Part shown: in pieces, positions 23,774-33,149 of the stretch
Layout of the letters: every line of letters begins with the position of its first letter
Numbering within the stretch: position 1 is the stretch's first letter
DNA from: Bacteroidales bacterium
Lineage (GTDB): Bacteria; Bacteroidota; Bacteroidia; Bacteroidales; Muribaculaceae
Direction of reading: 5' to 3'
DNA length: 59,942 bases
NCBI GenBank assembly: GCA_900770215.1
Contig: CAAGJW010000102.1
Location: forward strand, 1 to 59,942
Position numbers and translations under genes: made by a program
Notes under the pieces: model-generated
The model's database searches: none
Seen by the model: only the letters and a program-made list of their open reading frames with translations
What the model was told of the DNA's origin: nothing

Positions 23774-26700
23774 TTAATGCAAGGGTGACAAAGTGAACTT
23801 AAACACCTTGGGGCCATACTGCACTCGGTATTGTGGCAATGCCTCGGCCATCTGGCTCCAGCTGTCGATACCGCCCACACCGGCCTGCGCAAGTTCAATG
23901 AGCAGGACAGTGTACTGTGACTTTTTCAGCTGCGATGGATGACGCTGGTGCTTCTCAAGCCCCTCATCAAGCTCATCGAGGTCGTAGTGCAACGCGCTAG
24001 CCTGCATCAAGCTGCCACAAGAATTCACACCGAGGCCGCCGTGGCCAGTATTAAGGACGTTGAAGTACCTGATGCCTGTGTGGGTGCCCGTCTCCTGCGG
24101 GCGAATGTAAGGATAAAACATGGCATCGACACTGGCGTGATACAAGCCCACGTGCTGCGACTCGCAGCGGTCCACATAGTTCTCGACAGGGCCACGGCCG
24201 TAGTACTGCACCTGGTCGTATTGCGCTGGCAGCTGCATCATCATGCCGTAGTTCAGCATCTCGGGCACTTGAGTGGAGTCGCCACGGGTCTCAAGGCGCT
24301 GGGTGACGTCGATCACAGCATTGCTGTAGACGGCATAAGTAATCGTGAGTGTAGCCATGACTTGGGGCATGTCGTAGCAGGCCGTAACAGTAGCAGCCTT
24401 CTTCTCCTTGTCGAGACGGGCATCGATGTGCTTCAACGTCATCGTGGGCGCACGCCACACTCCACAACGCTTAGGCAGGCCAGCCCCCATGTCGTTGTCG
24501 GTCACGGCACGCCAGAAGTTTGGTCGCAACGTGCCTCCATCACCCAGATAGTCGTTGTACTTGACGAGCATCCAGTTGGCTTTCTTGCCGAAAACCACGT
24601 CCACGCCCTCTCCCCTTATCGCAATTGACTCGGGAGTGCGTTTCAGTTGCAACGTGCCAGGGGCCGACTGTGGCAAAACGGTAACATAGCTGCCACCCAC
24701 TTTGAATTGCTGATGGGCTGCCACATGGCCTGCGGCCAGCAGCGGCTCGGCCGTCTTGAGCTGGAATTTTACATTGAGAAAAACCTCATGGTTCAATGTG
24801 TCGGGTACGCAGTAGCTTGGCAGCTGCACTCGCGACCGCCCTTGCGGAGCCACATGCAACGTGGCAAGGCGTACAGGCTGAGACTCTACGCCATCGACAA
24901 CGAAGCTGTAGACCAACTCATAGTTGTCCAAACTTTTGAAAGCATTCTCGTTTTTCACATCGACAATGCCCCGCTGCAGGTCGACCGGCTTCACCCAAAT
25001 GTCTTGATAAAAGTAGCCCACCTCATAAGCCTCGGGGTTGAGAACGCGGTCGGGACTCACAATTCCGTTGCAATTGAAGTTGTTGTCGCTCGAGTCGTAG
25101 TTGTTGAAATCGCCACCATAGGCCAAAATACTCCTGCCGGCATTGTCTTTCCAATGAATGGCCTGGTCGACGAAGTCCCAAATGAAGCCGCCTTGAAACT
25201 TGGGATACTTCCTCACCAAGTCCCAGTACTCCTTGAAACCTCCGCACGAGTTGCCCATCGCATGGCTGTACTCGCATTGAATGAGCGGGCGAAGACTGGC
25301 AGCATCGGTCGACCTGGCATACTTCTCGCAGGCTGCCTGCGACCAGTACATGGGGCACACGATGTCGGTCTTGCCACTGGGCTCATACACTGCACGCTCA
25401 TACTGGATGGGGCGCTGGGCGTCTTGCGAGCGTATCCAGTCGTAGGCCGCATTGAAGTGCTGGCTCCAGCCCGTCTCGTTGCCCAGGCTCCACATGATGA
25501 CACTCGGGTGATTGAAATTCACCTTCACATTGTGCTGGTTGCGCTCCATGACGGGCTTAGCCATCATCGGCATCTTGGCCATGGAATCATCGCCGTAGCC
25601 CAGGCCGTGACTCTCCTGATTGGCCTCGGCACACACATAGATGCCATACTTATCGCACAGGTCATACCACCGAGGGTCGTCGGGATAGTGACACGTGCGC
25701 ACGGCATTGATATTGAGCTGCTTCATGATAGCAATATCCTGGAGCATGCGCTCGGGACTCACGACATAGCCGCCATCGGGATCCATCTCGTGGCGATTTA
25801 CACCTTTTATCATGATACGCTTGCCGTTAACCATGAGTTGTCCGTCCTTGATTTCTACTCGGCGGAAGCCCACCTTCTGTGAGACATAGGAGTAAGGCCT
25901 GCGGTCGCCGTTGAGAGCTGTGAGCGATAAAACCAGGGTGTAGAGGTTGGGGGTCTCGGCACTCCACTTGAGGGGGTTGTCGACCGTCATTCTAAATCTC
26001 TCCAGGCCATTGTTAACATGGCTGGCAGTGCTCTGAGCCACAACTTGGCCAACCGGGTCAAGCAACTTGGCCTCGAGGTTGCAAGTGCCCTGCATGGTCA
26101 CCGCCACATCGAGCACGCCGTCGCGGTAATCATCGGTAAGGGTGCCGCTGATGCGCACATCGGTTATTGCATCGCGCTTGCGTGCATAGAGGTAGCACTC
26201 ACGTGCCACTCCACTGAAGCGCCAAAAGTCCTGATCCTCGCTATAGGTGCCGTCGCACCACCGAAAAACCTGAAACGCAATCAAGTTGCGACCCGGCTTG
26301 AGCAGGCGTGTGATGTCGAACTCGGCAGCAACCTTGCTGTCCTCGCTGTAGCCAGCAAACACACCGTTAACATAGAGGTAAATATTGCTGGTCACCGACC
26401 CGAAGTGCGCGATCACCTGCTTGCCACTCCACGCAACAGGAATGTCAATCACACGCCGATAGCTACCCACGTGGTTGTCTTTGACAGGCACTTGAGGTGG
26501 GTTGTTGTCGAAGTGGCCAAGCCAAGCATAACCTATATTTACATAGCAAGGTGCGCCGTAGCCGTTCAGCTCCCACAGTCCAGGCACAGGCATTGTCGCC
26601 CACGATGAGTCGTCGAGACCCTTCTTGTAAAAGTCGAGTGGCCGCTGATCAGCATTGTTCACCCACTTAAACTTCCAGTTGCCGTCAAGCGAGAGATAGT

Positions 26701-26902
26701 CGGCACTTTGCGATTTATCGCCCTCGAGAGCCATCGCCAAGCTGTCGAAAGCAAAAAACGCAGCATGATCGGGCAGCCTGCCCACACTGTTAACCTGCAT
26801 ATCGTGCCACTCGCTACCACTTGGCACACCACTATTATTGTGAGCGGCTGACATTGCCGAGCTGGCAAGCATGGCAACCATAACCAGATACTTAAAAGTC
26901 AT
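23774..26902 (-). CDS. Secreted glycoside hydrolase family 2 beta-galactosidase
   Basis: The 1042-aa product has an N-terminal signal peptide (YLVMVAMLASSAMSAA). Domain order follows LacZ: a sugar-binding jelly roll (GLWELNGYGAPCYVNIGYAW), Ig-like domains, a TIM barrel from about residue 340 (IMIKGVNRHEMDPDGGYVV), and the C-terminal small-chain domain (VQYYGRGPVENYVDR). Catalytic residues are the acid/base Glu in MWSLGNETGW and the nucleophile Glu in LIQCEYSHAMGNSCGG. It should release terminal beta-galactose, probably in the periplasm. No SusC/SusD pair is adjacent, so it is not in a visible polysaccharide utilisation locus. A well-formed promoter lies just upstream. Confidence 0.95.
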   Translation of the reverse strand: MTFKYLVMVAMLASSAMSAAHNNSGVPSGSEWHDMQVNSVGRLPDHAAFFAFDSLAMALEGDKSQSADYLSLDGNWKFKWVNNADQRPLDFYKKGLDDSSWATMPVPGLWELNGYGAPCYVNIGYAWLGHFDNNPPQVPVKDNHVGSYRRVIDIPVAWSGKQVIAHFGSVTSNIYLYVNGVFAGYSEDSKVAAEFDITRLLKPGRNLIAFQVFRWCDGTYSEDQDFWRFSGVARECYLYARKRDAITDVRISGTLTDDYRDGVLDVAVTMQGTCNLEAKLLDPVGQVVAQSTASHVNNGLERFRMTVDNPLKWSAETPNLYTLVLSLTALNGDRRPYSYVSQKVGFRRVEIKDGQLMVNGKRIMIKGVNRHEMDPDGGYVVSPERMLQDIAIMKQLNINAVRTCHYPDDPRWYDLCDKYGIYVCAEANQESHGLGYGDDSMAKMPMMAKPVMERNQHNVKVNFNHPSVIMWSLGNETGWSQHFNAAYDWIRSQDAQRPIQYERAVYEPSGKTDIVCPMYWSQAACEKYARSTDAASLRPLIQCEYSHAMGNSCGGFKEYWDLVRKYPKFQGGFIWDFVDQAIHWKDNAGRSILAYGGDFNNYDSSDNNFNCNGIVSPDRVLNPEAYEVGYFYQDIWVKPVDLQRGIVDVKNENAFKSLDNYELVYSFVVDGVESQPVRLATLHVAPQGRSRVQLPSYCVPDTLNHEVFLNVKFQLKTAEPLLAAGHVAAHQQFKVGGSYVTVLPQSAPGTLQLKRTPESIAIRGEGVDVVFGKKANWMLVKYNDYLGDGGTLRPNFWRAVTDNDMGAGLPKRCGVWRAPTMTLKHIDARLDKEKKAATVTACYDMPQVMATLTITYAVYSNAVIDVTQRLETRGDSTQVPEMLNYGMMMQLPAQYDQVQYYGRGPVENYVDRCESQHVGLYHASVDAMFYPYIRPQETGTHTGIRYFNVLNTGHGGLGVNSCGSLMQASALHYDLDELDEGLEKHQRHPSQLKKSQYTVLLIELAQAGVGGIDSWSQMAEALPQYRVQYGPKVFKFTLSPLH

Positions 26903-27266
26903 GATAGAAAAGTTTCAAGTGTGATGTTACAAAGTTAAGTATTTTTCCAAATCATTACAAAATTGCAAACTCGCAGGTGTGACAATTCTCAAAAATTTAG
27001 CTACATTTGTCAACGCGTAATGAAAATTGCACAAAATCGCGAAGTTGTGAAATTTAGTGTTAAAAAATATTTATCAAGACTTTCTGTTTGTGAGTTGCAC
27101 ATTTATAGTTAAAAAAAGAACCAAAAAGAAAGCAAACTCGCCAATCGATAAAATTTTTTCACTTTTTTTAAAATATAATTTTGTAAATTTGCAGCCATCA
27201 TTGATTTAGCGGCACATTTGCCAAAGGCAATGAAGATAAAATACTAAAATTAGTCAAGCATCAACT
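26903..27266. other. Divergent promoter region between beta-galactosidase and SPT genes
   Basis: There is no gene in these 364 bases, which are AT-rich. The minus-strand promoter for the beta-galactosidase is at 26930-26961. Plus-strand -7-like boxes are TACATTTG at 27002-27009 and TAAATTTG at 27184-27191. The latter is the better placed for the SPT gene and gives a leader of about 67 nt. I see no riboswitch-like structure. Confidence 0.5.
26930..26961 (-). promoter_or_regulatory. Promoter of the beta-galactosidase gene
   Basis: TTTG (26961-26958), N20, TAACTTTG (26937-26930): an ideal Bacteroidota promoter on the minus strand, about 28 nt from the ATG. Confidence 0.75.
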
Positions 27267-28454
27267 ATGAAGCTATTACAAGCTAAGTTAGCAAAATATG
27301 ATGAACCCCAAAAGGCGAAAGCCCTGGGCATTTATCCTTATTTCAGAGCTATTTCAAGCGAGCAGGACACCGAAGTCATCATGAATGGCAAGAAGGTGCT
27401 CATGTTTGGATCCAACTGTTATTCAGGCCTGGTCAATGACAAGCGCGTGCACGAGGCCGCGATCGAGGCCATCAAGAAATATGGCACCGGGTGTGCAGGC
27501 TCTCCATTTCTGAACGGCACTCTCGACATTCACAAGGAGCTTGAGCAGAAACTTGCCGCTTATGAGGGCAAGGAAGACGCCATGATCTATTCCACAGGTT
27601 TTGAGGTAAATCTGGGTGTGGTATCTACAGTGACAGGTCGCGACGACTATATCTTGTGGGATGAGCAAGATCATGCATCAATCATTGAGGGTCGCCGTCT
27701 TTCGTTTTCCAACTCATTGAAATACAAGCACAACGACATGGCTTCGCTCGAAACGCAGCTCAAGAAATGCGACCCCGACCGCGTGAAACTCATCGTGACC
27801 GACGGCGTGTTTTCGATGGAGGGTGACGTGTGCAAGTTGCCCGACATCGTTGACTTGGCCCACAAGTATAAGGCAAGCATCATGGTTGACGAGGCCCACG
27901 GCATAGGCGTCTTCGGTGAGGGCGGCCGCGGTGTGTGCGACCACTTCGGGTTGAAAGACGAGGTCGACATCATCATGGGCACATTCAGCAAGTCGTTTGC
28001 TTCGTTGGGCGGCTTTGTCGCTACCGACAAAATCATCACCAACTACCTGCGTCACCACTCTCGTTCCTACATTTTCACAGCAAGCATCACGCCAGCAAGC
28101 ACAGCGGCAGTGAGCAAGGCACTCGACATCATGATTGCCGAGCCCGAGCGCCAGGAGCACCTGTGGGAAATCACCAACTTTGCTCTCAACGGCTTCCGCG
28201 AGATGGGATGTGAAATAGGCCACACCGAGACACCCATCATTCCGCTTTTCATACGCGACAACAACAAGACCTTTGCCATCACACGCGATCTACTCAACGA
28301 GGGCATCTTTGTCAACCCCGTTGTATCGCCCGCTGTTGCCCCCAACGACACGCTCATACGCTTCAGCCTCATGGCAACCCACACCAAAGCCCAGGTTGAA
28401 ATCGCACTTGAAAAGATACACAAGGTGTTCCGCAGCTACGGCCTGGTAAAGTAA
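27267..28454 (+). CDS. spt: Serine palmitoyltransferase (alpha-oxoamine synthase family)
   Basis: This PLP enzyme condenses L-serine with a fatty acyl-CoA to start sphingolipid synthesis. The 395-aa product has the family features GTGCAGSPFLNGTLDIH, DEAHGIGVFGEGGRG and the PLP lysine K242 in GTFSKSFASLGG, with the C-terminal segment LIRFSLMATHTKAQVE. From memory it closely resembles the Bacteroides SPT (first residues xLLQxKLAKYDxPQK, same length) rather than glycine C-acetyltransferase (Kbl), though the two are related and Kbl is the alternative. Transcribed alone, with promoter box at 27184-27191 and a terminator at 28498-28524. Sphingolipid production is typical of Bacteroidales. Confidence 0.88.
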   Translation: MKLLQAKLAKYDEPQKAKALGIYPYFRAISSEQDTEVIMNGKKVLMFGSNCYSGLVNDKRVHEAAIEAIKKYGTGCAGSPFLNGTLDIHKELEQKLAAYEGKEDAMIYSTGFEVNLGVVSTVTGRDDYILWDEQDHASIIEGRRLSFSNSLKYKHNDMASLETQLKKCDPDRVKLIVTDGVFSMEGDVCKLPDIVDLAHKYKASIMVDEAHGIGVFGEGGRGVCDHFGLKDEVDIIMGTFSKSFASLGGFVATDKIITNYLRHHSRSYIFTASITPASTAAVSKALDIMIAEPERQEHLWEITNFALNGFREMGCEIGHTETPIIPLFIRDNNKTFAITRDLLNEGIFVNPVVSPAVAPNDTLIRFSLMATHTKAQVEIALEKIHKVFRSYGLVK

Positions 28455-28497
28455 CCAACGCCGCACTGGTAGCAATCTTGCATTTTAACTCATATAT

Positions 28498-28524
28498 AGC
28501 CGTCAAGACGTCGCCTTGGCGGCT
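28498..28524 (+). terminator. Terminator of the SPT gene
   Basis: AGCCG-CAAG pairs with CTTG-CGGCT (one mismatch), followed by TTTTATTATAT. Confidence 0.75.
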
Positions 28525-28684
28525 TTTATTATATATTAAGGATAGCATTTTTCGGGTCGAAAAGTTGCACAGAATAAAAATATTTCTTGTCGCTTATTTT
28601 TTCTTCACTAAGCATTATCAACATAGTTTTTTTTATTAATTTCGCACCGTTAATATTCAATACAGAAAAATTGCACTCTAAACT

Positions 28685-29239
28685 ATGATTTATAAATTTC
28701 TTGTTGGTTCAGAAGAGTCGGAGAATTTTAAACTTGAAATCAAGATCGACTCTGAAGACACCTTTATGAGATTAAGAAACACAATACTCGATGCTGCCGG
28801 CTACAGCAAGGAGCAGATGGACTCCTTCTACATTTGCGATGACGAGTGGCACAAGGAAAAAGAAGTCACCGTCATGGACATGGGCTCAGACAGCGACGAA
28901 GACGTGTGGATAATGGACGACACCCCGCTCGACGAGCTTATCGACGAGGAGGGACAGAAGCTGAAATTTGTGTTCGACTACATGACCGAGCGATATTTCT
29001 ACATGGTGCTCAAGGAGACCATACCTGGCAAAAGCCTGCACGACCCATTGTGCACACGCAAGGAGGGGAAGGCTCCAAAGGAGACTTCCGACTTTGAAGA
29101 GCCCGCAAAACCAGCAGCCAAGATTCCCGATGCCGCCATCGAGGACCTGGGCGAGGAATTCTATGGCGACGAGTCGTTCAATGAAGACGAGCTGGGCGAT
29201 CTGGACGAGTATGAGGGCGACGACGATATCAACGCCTAA
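28685..29239 (+). CDS. Plasmid pRiA4b ORF-3-like family protein
   Basis: The 184-aa acidic protein has an N-terminal domain (about 1-115) of the pRiA4b ORF-3/IS1096 TnpR-like fold: IYKFLVGSEESENFKLEIKI, then DAAGYSKEQMDSFYICDDEW and KLKFVFDYMTERYFYMVLK. A low-complexity Asp/Glu-rich tail follows. Many Bacteroidota carry a stand-alone chromosomal copy of this length; the molecular function is unknown. There is no transposon around it, so I do not call it a mobile element. Confidence 0.8.
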   Translation: MIYKFLVGSEESENFKLEIKIDSEDTFMRLRNTILDAAGYSKEQMDSFYICDDEWHKEKEVTVMDMGSDSDEDVWIMDDTPLDELIDEEGQKLKFVFDYMTERYFYMVLKETIPGKSLHDPLCTRKEGKAPKETSDFEEPAKPAAKIPDAAIEDLGEEFYGDESFNEDELGDLDEYEGDDDINA

Positions 29240-29285
29240 CACCAATTGATGAAATAACAACAACAATACACACACATAAAAAATG

Positions 29286-29321
29286 CCGAAAGCGGCCGAG
29301 CGATTGCTTGGCCGCTTTCGG
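29286..29321. terminator. Bidirectional terminator between convergent genes
   Basis: A 16-bp stem (CCGAAAGCGGCCGAGC with GCTTGGCCGCTTTCGG, one G-U) with a GATT loop separates the pRiA4b-like gene (plus) from the META-domain gene (minus). The A-run on the left gives a U-run for the minus-strand transcript. Confidence 0.85.
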
Positions 29322-29419
29322 TGTTAACGCCACTTGTCGAGACATGTCAATCAAGTAAAGCCAGCAGAGGGAATGGATACTCACGCACGCCGAAGCATGC
29401 TCAGGGCCTGCAGTCGCGG

Positions 29420-30301
29420 CTATTGCCCCGAGCCTTGAGCGCGACGCTCGGCCTTGAGGTCGATATGCGTGAGCACCATCACGATGGTGCCGTCGCGGTT
29501 GAGCAACGCCACCTCGTTGTCGTTGATCTTCTTGCACGAGGCTGTTTCCTCAAGATTGATGAGCATCTGGGTCTCGGTATCAATATCGTCACATTGATTG
29601 TGTGACGACTTCAAGTCTTCAAATTCCACATCCATCTCCTGCATGGGATCGACTGTGACCACCCCATTGATAATGTTGCACTTAGACAAGGCATTGATGG
29701 TGAGCATCTCAACGTCGATCACGAGCTTCAAGTCTTTGCTGGTCACATTACTGCCTCCCATCTCCTTAACCCGCCACGAGCCATTGAGGAAATCGAGATT
29801 CTGGCGCCGCAAGGTCATTATCACTTGCCCCTTGCCATTCTTCAAATTGAGGTACAGCATGTTGTAGAGTGAAGTCACATCATAGGCCCTGGCCTCGTCG
29901 AGAGCACGCATCACTGCACGCTCGGCAGCGGCATTGCTGCATTTCTCGTTGCTAGCAATGAGCTTGTCGAAGCTTATGCTGCTGCCCTGAAGCGTGAACA
30001 CGCCATTGATTGTGTTGCAGCCATTGTTGCCATAGAGCTTGTTGCCATTGAAGTCCAAATAAATGTAGGCACGGTTGGGGGTGTTGACATCGCGCTTGCG
30101 CAACTTTTCGACCGTCCACTCGCCATAGAGTTGCTTGGCAGCATTGGTGATGGTCACTGGCTTGGGCGTCTCGACGGGGGTAGCCTCCTCGATAGTCACA
30201 ACCTGTTTTTCATATTTCTTAGGTTTCTTCTTGTCGGCAAGCGCGCCAGCTGGAGCCAGCACCAAGCCAAGCAGAAGAGCACATATAATCGACTTCCTCA
30301 T
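29420..30301 (-). CDS. Secreted protein with two tandem META (HslJ-like) domains
   Basis: The 293-aa product has a signal peptide (IICALLLGLVLAPAGALA). Two META-domain repeats follow a Lys/Pro/Thr-rich linker. Repeat 1 (about 60-165) has GEWTVEKLRKRDV, GNNGCNTINGVF and SNEKCSNAAAE. Repeat 2 (about 175-285) has LNGSWRVKEMGGSNV, SKCNIINGVVTV and SHNQCDD. Single META domains are found in HslJ-type heat-shock or lipoprotein-like periplasmic proteins; their role is poorly defined. The paired Cys in each repeat is conserved in spacing and probably structural. A TTTG-N19-TAACTTTT promoter-like element lies upstream. Confidence 0.85.
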   Translation of the reverse strand: MRKSIICALLLGLVLAPAGALADKKKPKKYEKQVVTIEEATPVETPKPVTITNAAKQLYGEWTVEKLRKRDVNTPNRAYIYLDFNGNKLYGNNGCNTINGVFTLQGSSISFDKLIASNEKCSNAAAERAVMRALDEARAYDVTSLYNMLYLNLKNGKGQVIMTLRRQNLDFLNGSWRVKEMGGSNVTSKDLKLVIDVEMLTINALSKCNIINGVVTVDPMQEMDVEFEDLKSSHNQCDDIDTETQMLINLEETASCKKINDNEVALLNRDGTIVMVLTHIDLKAERRAQGSGQ

Positions 30302-30506
30302 CTTGGAAAATTCAAAAAGTTAAACACAATATTTTAACATTCAAATTTCGCAATTTTGGTCGAACTGCACAAATTCATCCCCCAATTTTAAGAAATAATA
30401 AGTATCGCACAACAAAAAAGCGAAACAGTGACGGTCAAGATCTCATGCTCAACAGCAGCAAAAGGGCAGTAATATTGAACATTGACGTTTTTTGCATCCA
30501 AAAAAA

Positions 30507-30538
30507 TTTGCAACCTAAAACTTAAAAATCTAATTTTG
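30507..30538 (+). promoter_or_regulatory. Promoter of the S9 peptidase gene
   Basis: TTTG (30507-30510), N20, TAATTTTG (30531-30538): full consensus on the plus strand, about 30 nt from the predicted mRNA 5' end to the ATG. Confidence 0.8.
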
Positions 30539-30576
30539 CATACATTAAAATTACGTAATTCAATCAAGATAATATT

Positions 30577-32700
30577 ATGAAAATTTTCAAACCAGTAATT
30601 ATGGCATCGGCTATGGCGATGATGGCGGCAGGAGCACCTGCAGCCATCGGTCAGAACGTGACCAAGGCCCCTGGCGGAAAGTTCACTCCCGAAGTTCTCA
30701 ACAGTTTTGGCCGCGTGAGCGACCCGCAAGTTTCGCCCGATGGCAAACGTGTGCTTTACGGCGTGACACGCATCGACATTGCTGCCAACAAGAGTAACCG
30801 CGACCTGTGGGTAATGGACATCGACGGCAAGAATGCCACACAAATCACCAACACTCCCAACAGCGAGAACAACGCTGTGTGGATCGACGGCGGCAAGCGC
30901 ATTGCCTTTGTCTATAAAGACGACAAGGCCGACAAGGCCGTCAACCAAGTGTGGGTGATGAACGCCGACGGCACCGGCCGCCAGTGCGTTTCAAGCATGA
31001 AGAAAGACGTTGAGGGCTTTGCACTCTCTCCCGACGAGAAAAAGATAATCGTGATATCGACGGTGAAATACGACACACGTGCAGTCGATGTTTACCCCGA
31101 CATGCCCAAGAGCGACGCCCGCATCATCGACGACTTGATGTACAGGCACTGGAACGAGTGGGTCGAGGAGATACCACAGCCCTGGGTGGGCGACTTCGAC
31201 GGCATGCAGGTGACCCATCTCAAAAATGTGCTCGAGGGCACCAAGTTTGAATCGCCCATGCGCCCCTGGGGTGGTGTGGAGCAACTGGCCTGGATGCCCG
31301 ACAGCAAGAGCTTCATCTATGTGTGCCGCAAGAAGGTGGGCAAGGACTATGCCCTCTCGACCAACAGCGACCTCTACCTCTACGACCTGGCCAGCGGCAA
31401 CACGACCAACTTGACCGAGGGCATGATGGGCTACGACAACAACCCTGTGGTGTCGAAAAGCGGCAAGATTGCCTGGATATCGATGGAGCATGACGGCTAC
31501 GAGGCCGACAAAAACCGCATCTTTGTCATGGACAAACCTGGCGGCACCAAGGTCGACCTCACTGCCGACTGGGACTACAGTGTCGATGCTGTGGCTTGGA
31601 GTCCCGACGAGAAATACATTTATTTCACTGCTCCCTATCATGGCACCATACCGATGTTCCGCATCAATGTGGCCAACAAAAAGGTGGAACAAATAGCCGG
31701 CGGATGGCAAGACTACAGCGGCATGATTCCCGTGGGCAAAAACCAGATTGTGACAACCGTGCAATCCTATAGCAGCCCAGCCGAAATCTACAGCGTGAAA
31801 ATAGGTGCCAAGGCGCCCACAAAGCTCACCAGCGTGAACGACGAGCTGCTGGCCAGCATCGACCCCATAAGCTGCAGGCAGGAGTGGGTACCCACTACCG
31901 ACGGCAAGAAGATGCTCACCTGGGTGGTACTGCCCCCCAACTTTGACCCCAACAAGAAATATCCATCGATTTTCTTCTGCGAGGGCGGCCCGCAATCGCC
32001 TGTGTCGCAGTTCTGGAGCTACCGCTGGAACATACGCATCATGGCCAATCACGGATATGTGGTGATACTGCCCAACCGCCGTGGCATGCCAGGCTGGGGC
32101 ACTGAGTGGAACGCCGAGATCTCGGGCGACTACTCGGGTCAAAACATGAAAGACTATATGGCAGCCGCCGACTACATGAAGCAGCAGTCCTATATCGACG
32201 GCGACCACATGGGATGTGTGGGCGCCAGCTACGGCGGCTACTCGGTGTACTGGCTGGCTGGCCACCACAACAATCGCTTTGCTTGCTTCCTTTCACACGC
32301 CGGCATCTTCGATCTGCGCGCTCAGTATCTCGAGACCGAAGAAATGTGGTTTGTAAATTGGGACCTGGGCGGTGCACCCTGGGACAAGGACAACGCCACT
32401 GCAATGCGCTCCTATCGTGAGGCCGACCCCAAGAATTTCGTTCAGAACTGGGACAAGCCCATCATGGTAACAACTGGCGAGAACGACTTCCGCATAAGTT
32501 ATACCCAGACGATGCAAGCCTTCAACGCAGCACGCCTGCGCGGCATCCCCACCCACATGGTGCTCTACCCCAGCGAGTGCCACTGGGTGCAGCGCCCGCA
32601 GAACAGCATTGTGTGGCAACGAGAGTACTTCAAGTGGCTCGACCGCTGGCTCATGCCCGATAGCGAAGCTGCCAAGCAAGCCGCAGCACAAGGCAAGTAA
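30577..32700 (+). CDS. S9 family peptidase, dipeptidyl-peptidase 5-like
   Basis: The 707-aa product has a signal peptide (VIMASAMAMMAAGAPAAIG). An N-terminal beta-propeller carries WD40-like/TolB repeats (DPQVSPDGKRVLYGVTRID, VAWSPDEKYIYFTAPYHG). The C-terminal alpha/beta-hydrolase domain has the catalytic Ser551 in GASYGGY, the Asp region TTGENDFRISYTQ and the His in YPSECHWVQRP. The architecture and length match periplasmic DPP5 of Porphyromonas/Bacteroides, which removes dipeptides from oligopeptides; acylaminoacyl-peptidase is the related alternative. It is monocistronic, with its own promoter and terminator. Confidence 0.92.
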   Translation: MKIFKPVIMASAMAMMAAGAPAAIGQNVTKAPGGKFTPEVLNSFGRVSDPQVSPDGKRVLYGVTRIDIAANKSNRDLWVMDIDGKNATQITNTPNSENNAVWIDGGKRIAFVYKDDKADKAVNQVWVMNADGTGRQCVSSMKKDVEGFALSPDEKKIIVISTVKYDTRAVDVYPDMPKSDARIIDDLMYRHWNEWVEEIPQPWVGDFDGMQVTHLKNVLEGTKFESPMRPWGGVEQLAWMPDSKSFIYVCRKKVGKDYALSTNSDLYLYDLASGNTTNLTEGMMGYDNNPVVSKSGKIAWISMEHDGYEADKNRIFVMDKPGGTKVDLTADWDYSVDAVAWSPDEKYIYFTAPYHGTIPMFRINVANKKVEQIAGGWQDYSGMIPVGKNQIVTTVQSYSSPAEIYSVKIGAKAPTKLTSVNDELLASIDPISCRQEWVPTTDGKKMLTWVVLPPNFDPNKKYPSIFFCEGGPQSPVSQFWSYRWNIRIMANHGYVVILPNRRGMPGWGTEWNAEISGDYSGQNMKDYMAAADYMKQQSYIDGDHMGCVGASYGGYSVYWLAGHHNNRFACFLSHAGIFDLRAQYLETEEMWFVNWDLGGAPWDKDNATAMRSYREADPKNFVQNWDKPIMVTTGENDFRISYTQTMQAFNAARLRGIPTHMVLYPSECHWVQRPQNSIVWQREYFKWLDRWLMPDSEAAKQAAAQGK

Positions 32701-32731
32701 AAATGCCACTGGCTTGAATAATCAATAAACG

Positions 32732-32778
32732 ACACCGCAGCCCTGCATCTTAAAGCAAAGGACTGCGGTGTATTTTTT
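32732..32778 (+). terminator. Terminator of the S9 peptidase gene
   Basis: ACACCGCAG and CTGCGGTGT form a 9-bp stem across a 22-nt loop, followed by ATTTTTT. Confidence 0.75.
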
Positions 32779-32835
32779 GAGCTGGCTCGCCATCGTTTAC
32801 ACTGCCACGAGGGGCGACCGTATCGAAAAAAATCG

Positions 32836-32843
32836 TAAGTTTG
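32836..32843 (+). promoter_or_regulatory. -7 element of the TIGR04076 gene
   Basis: TAAGTTTG, 10 nt before the ATG, implying a nearly leaderless mRNA. Confidence 0.45.
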
Positions 32844-32853
32844 CAACTGCAAT

Positions 32854-33144
32854 ATGAAACGAGCTAAGATAAAAATCACAGTCGTCGACCGCAAGGGCCC
32901 CATGGGCTGCCATCACGGTCACCGCAAAGGCGACACCTGGGACTGGGACACCCAGCGGGGACTGCTGTGCCCCATGGCCCAGCATGTAATGTTCCCCTAT
33001 GTCGACATTTTGAGGTATGGCGGACAGCTGCCGGGCAAGGACCCGAACAGAATATGCGTGTGCTGTCCCGACGTTGACGTGATCAACGTGTTCAAGATAG
33101 AGAAAATAGAGCCCGAAGATCCTGCAAGCAGCCTCAATGGTTAG
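32854..33144 (+). CDS. TIGR04076 family small protein
   Basis: The 96-aa product starts MKRAKIKITVVDRKGPMGCH. It contains the family hallmarks: a short beta-strand start, GHRKGDTWDWDT, LLCPMAQHVMFPYVDILRYG, and the cysteine-containing CVCCPDVDVINVFKIEKIE ending. The function is unknown. The conserved Cys residues (including the CVCC pair region) could bind metal or be redox active, but nothing in the neighbourhood explains the role. It is convergent with the proline iminopeptidase gene 5 nt downstream. Confidence 0.8.
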   Translation: MKRAKIKITVVDRKGPMGCHHGHRKGDTWDWDTQRGLLCPMAQHVMFPYVDILRYGGQLPGKDPNRICVCCPDVDVINVFKIEKIEPEDPASSLNG

Positions 33145-33149
33145 GCTTG

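Noticed and set aside
28685..29239. Transposon resolvase or IS1096 remnant
   Set aside because: The domain name refers to an IS passenger, but there are no inverted repeats, transposase or target duplications; stand-alone chromosomal copies are common in Bacteroidota.
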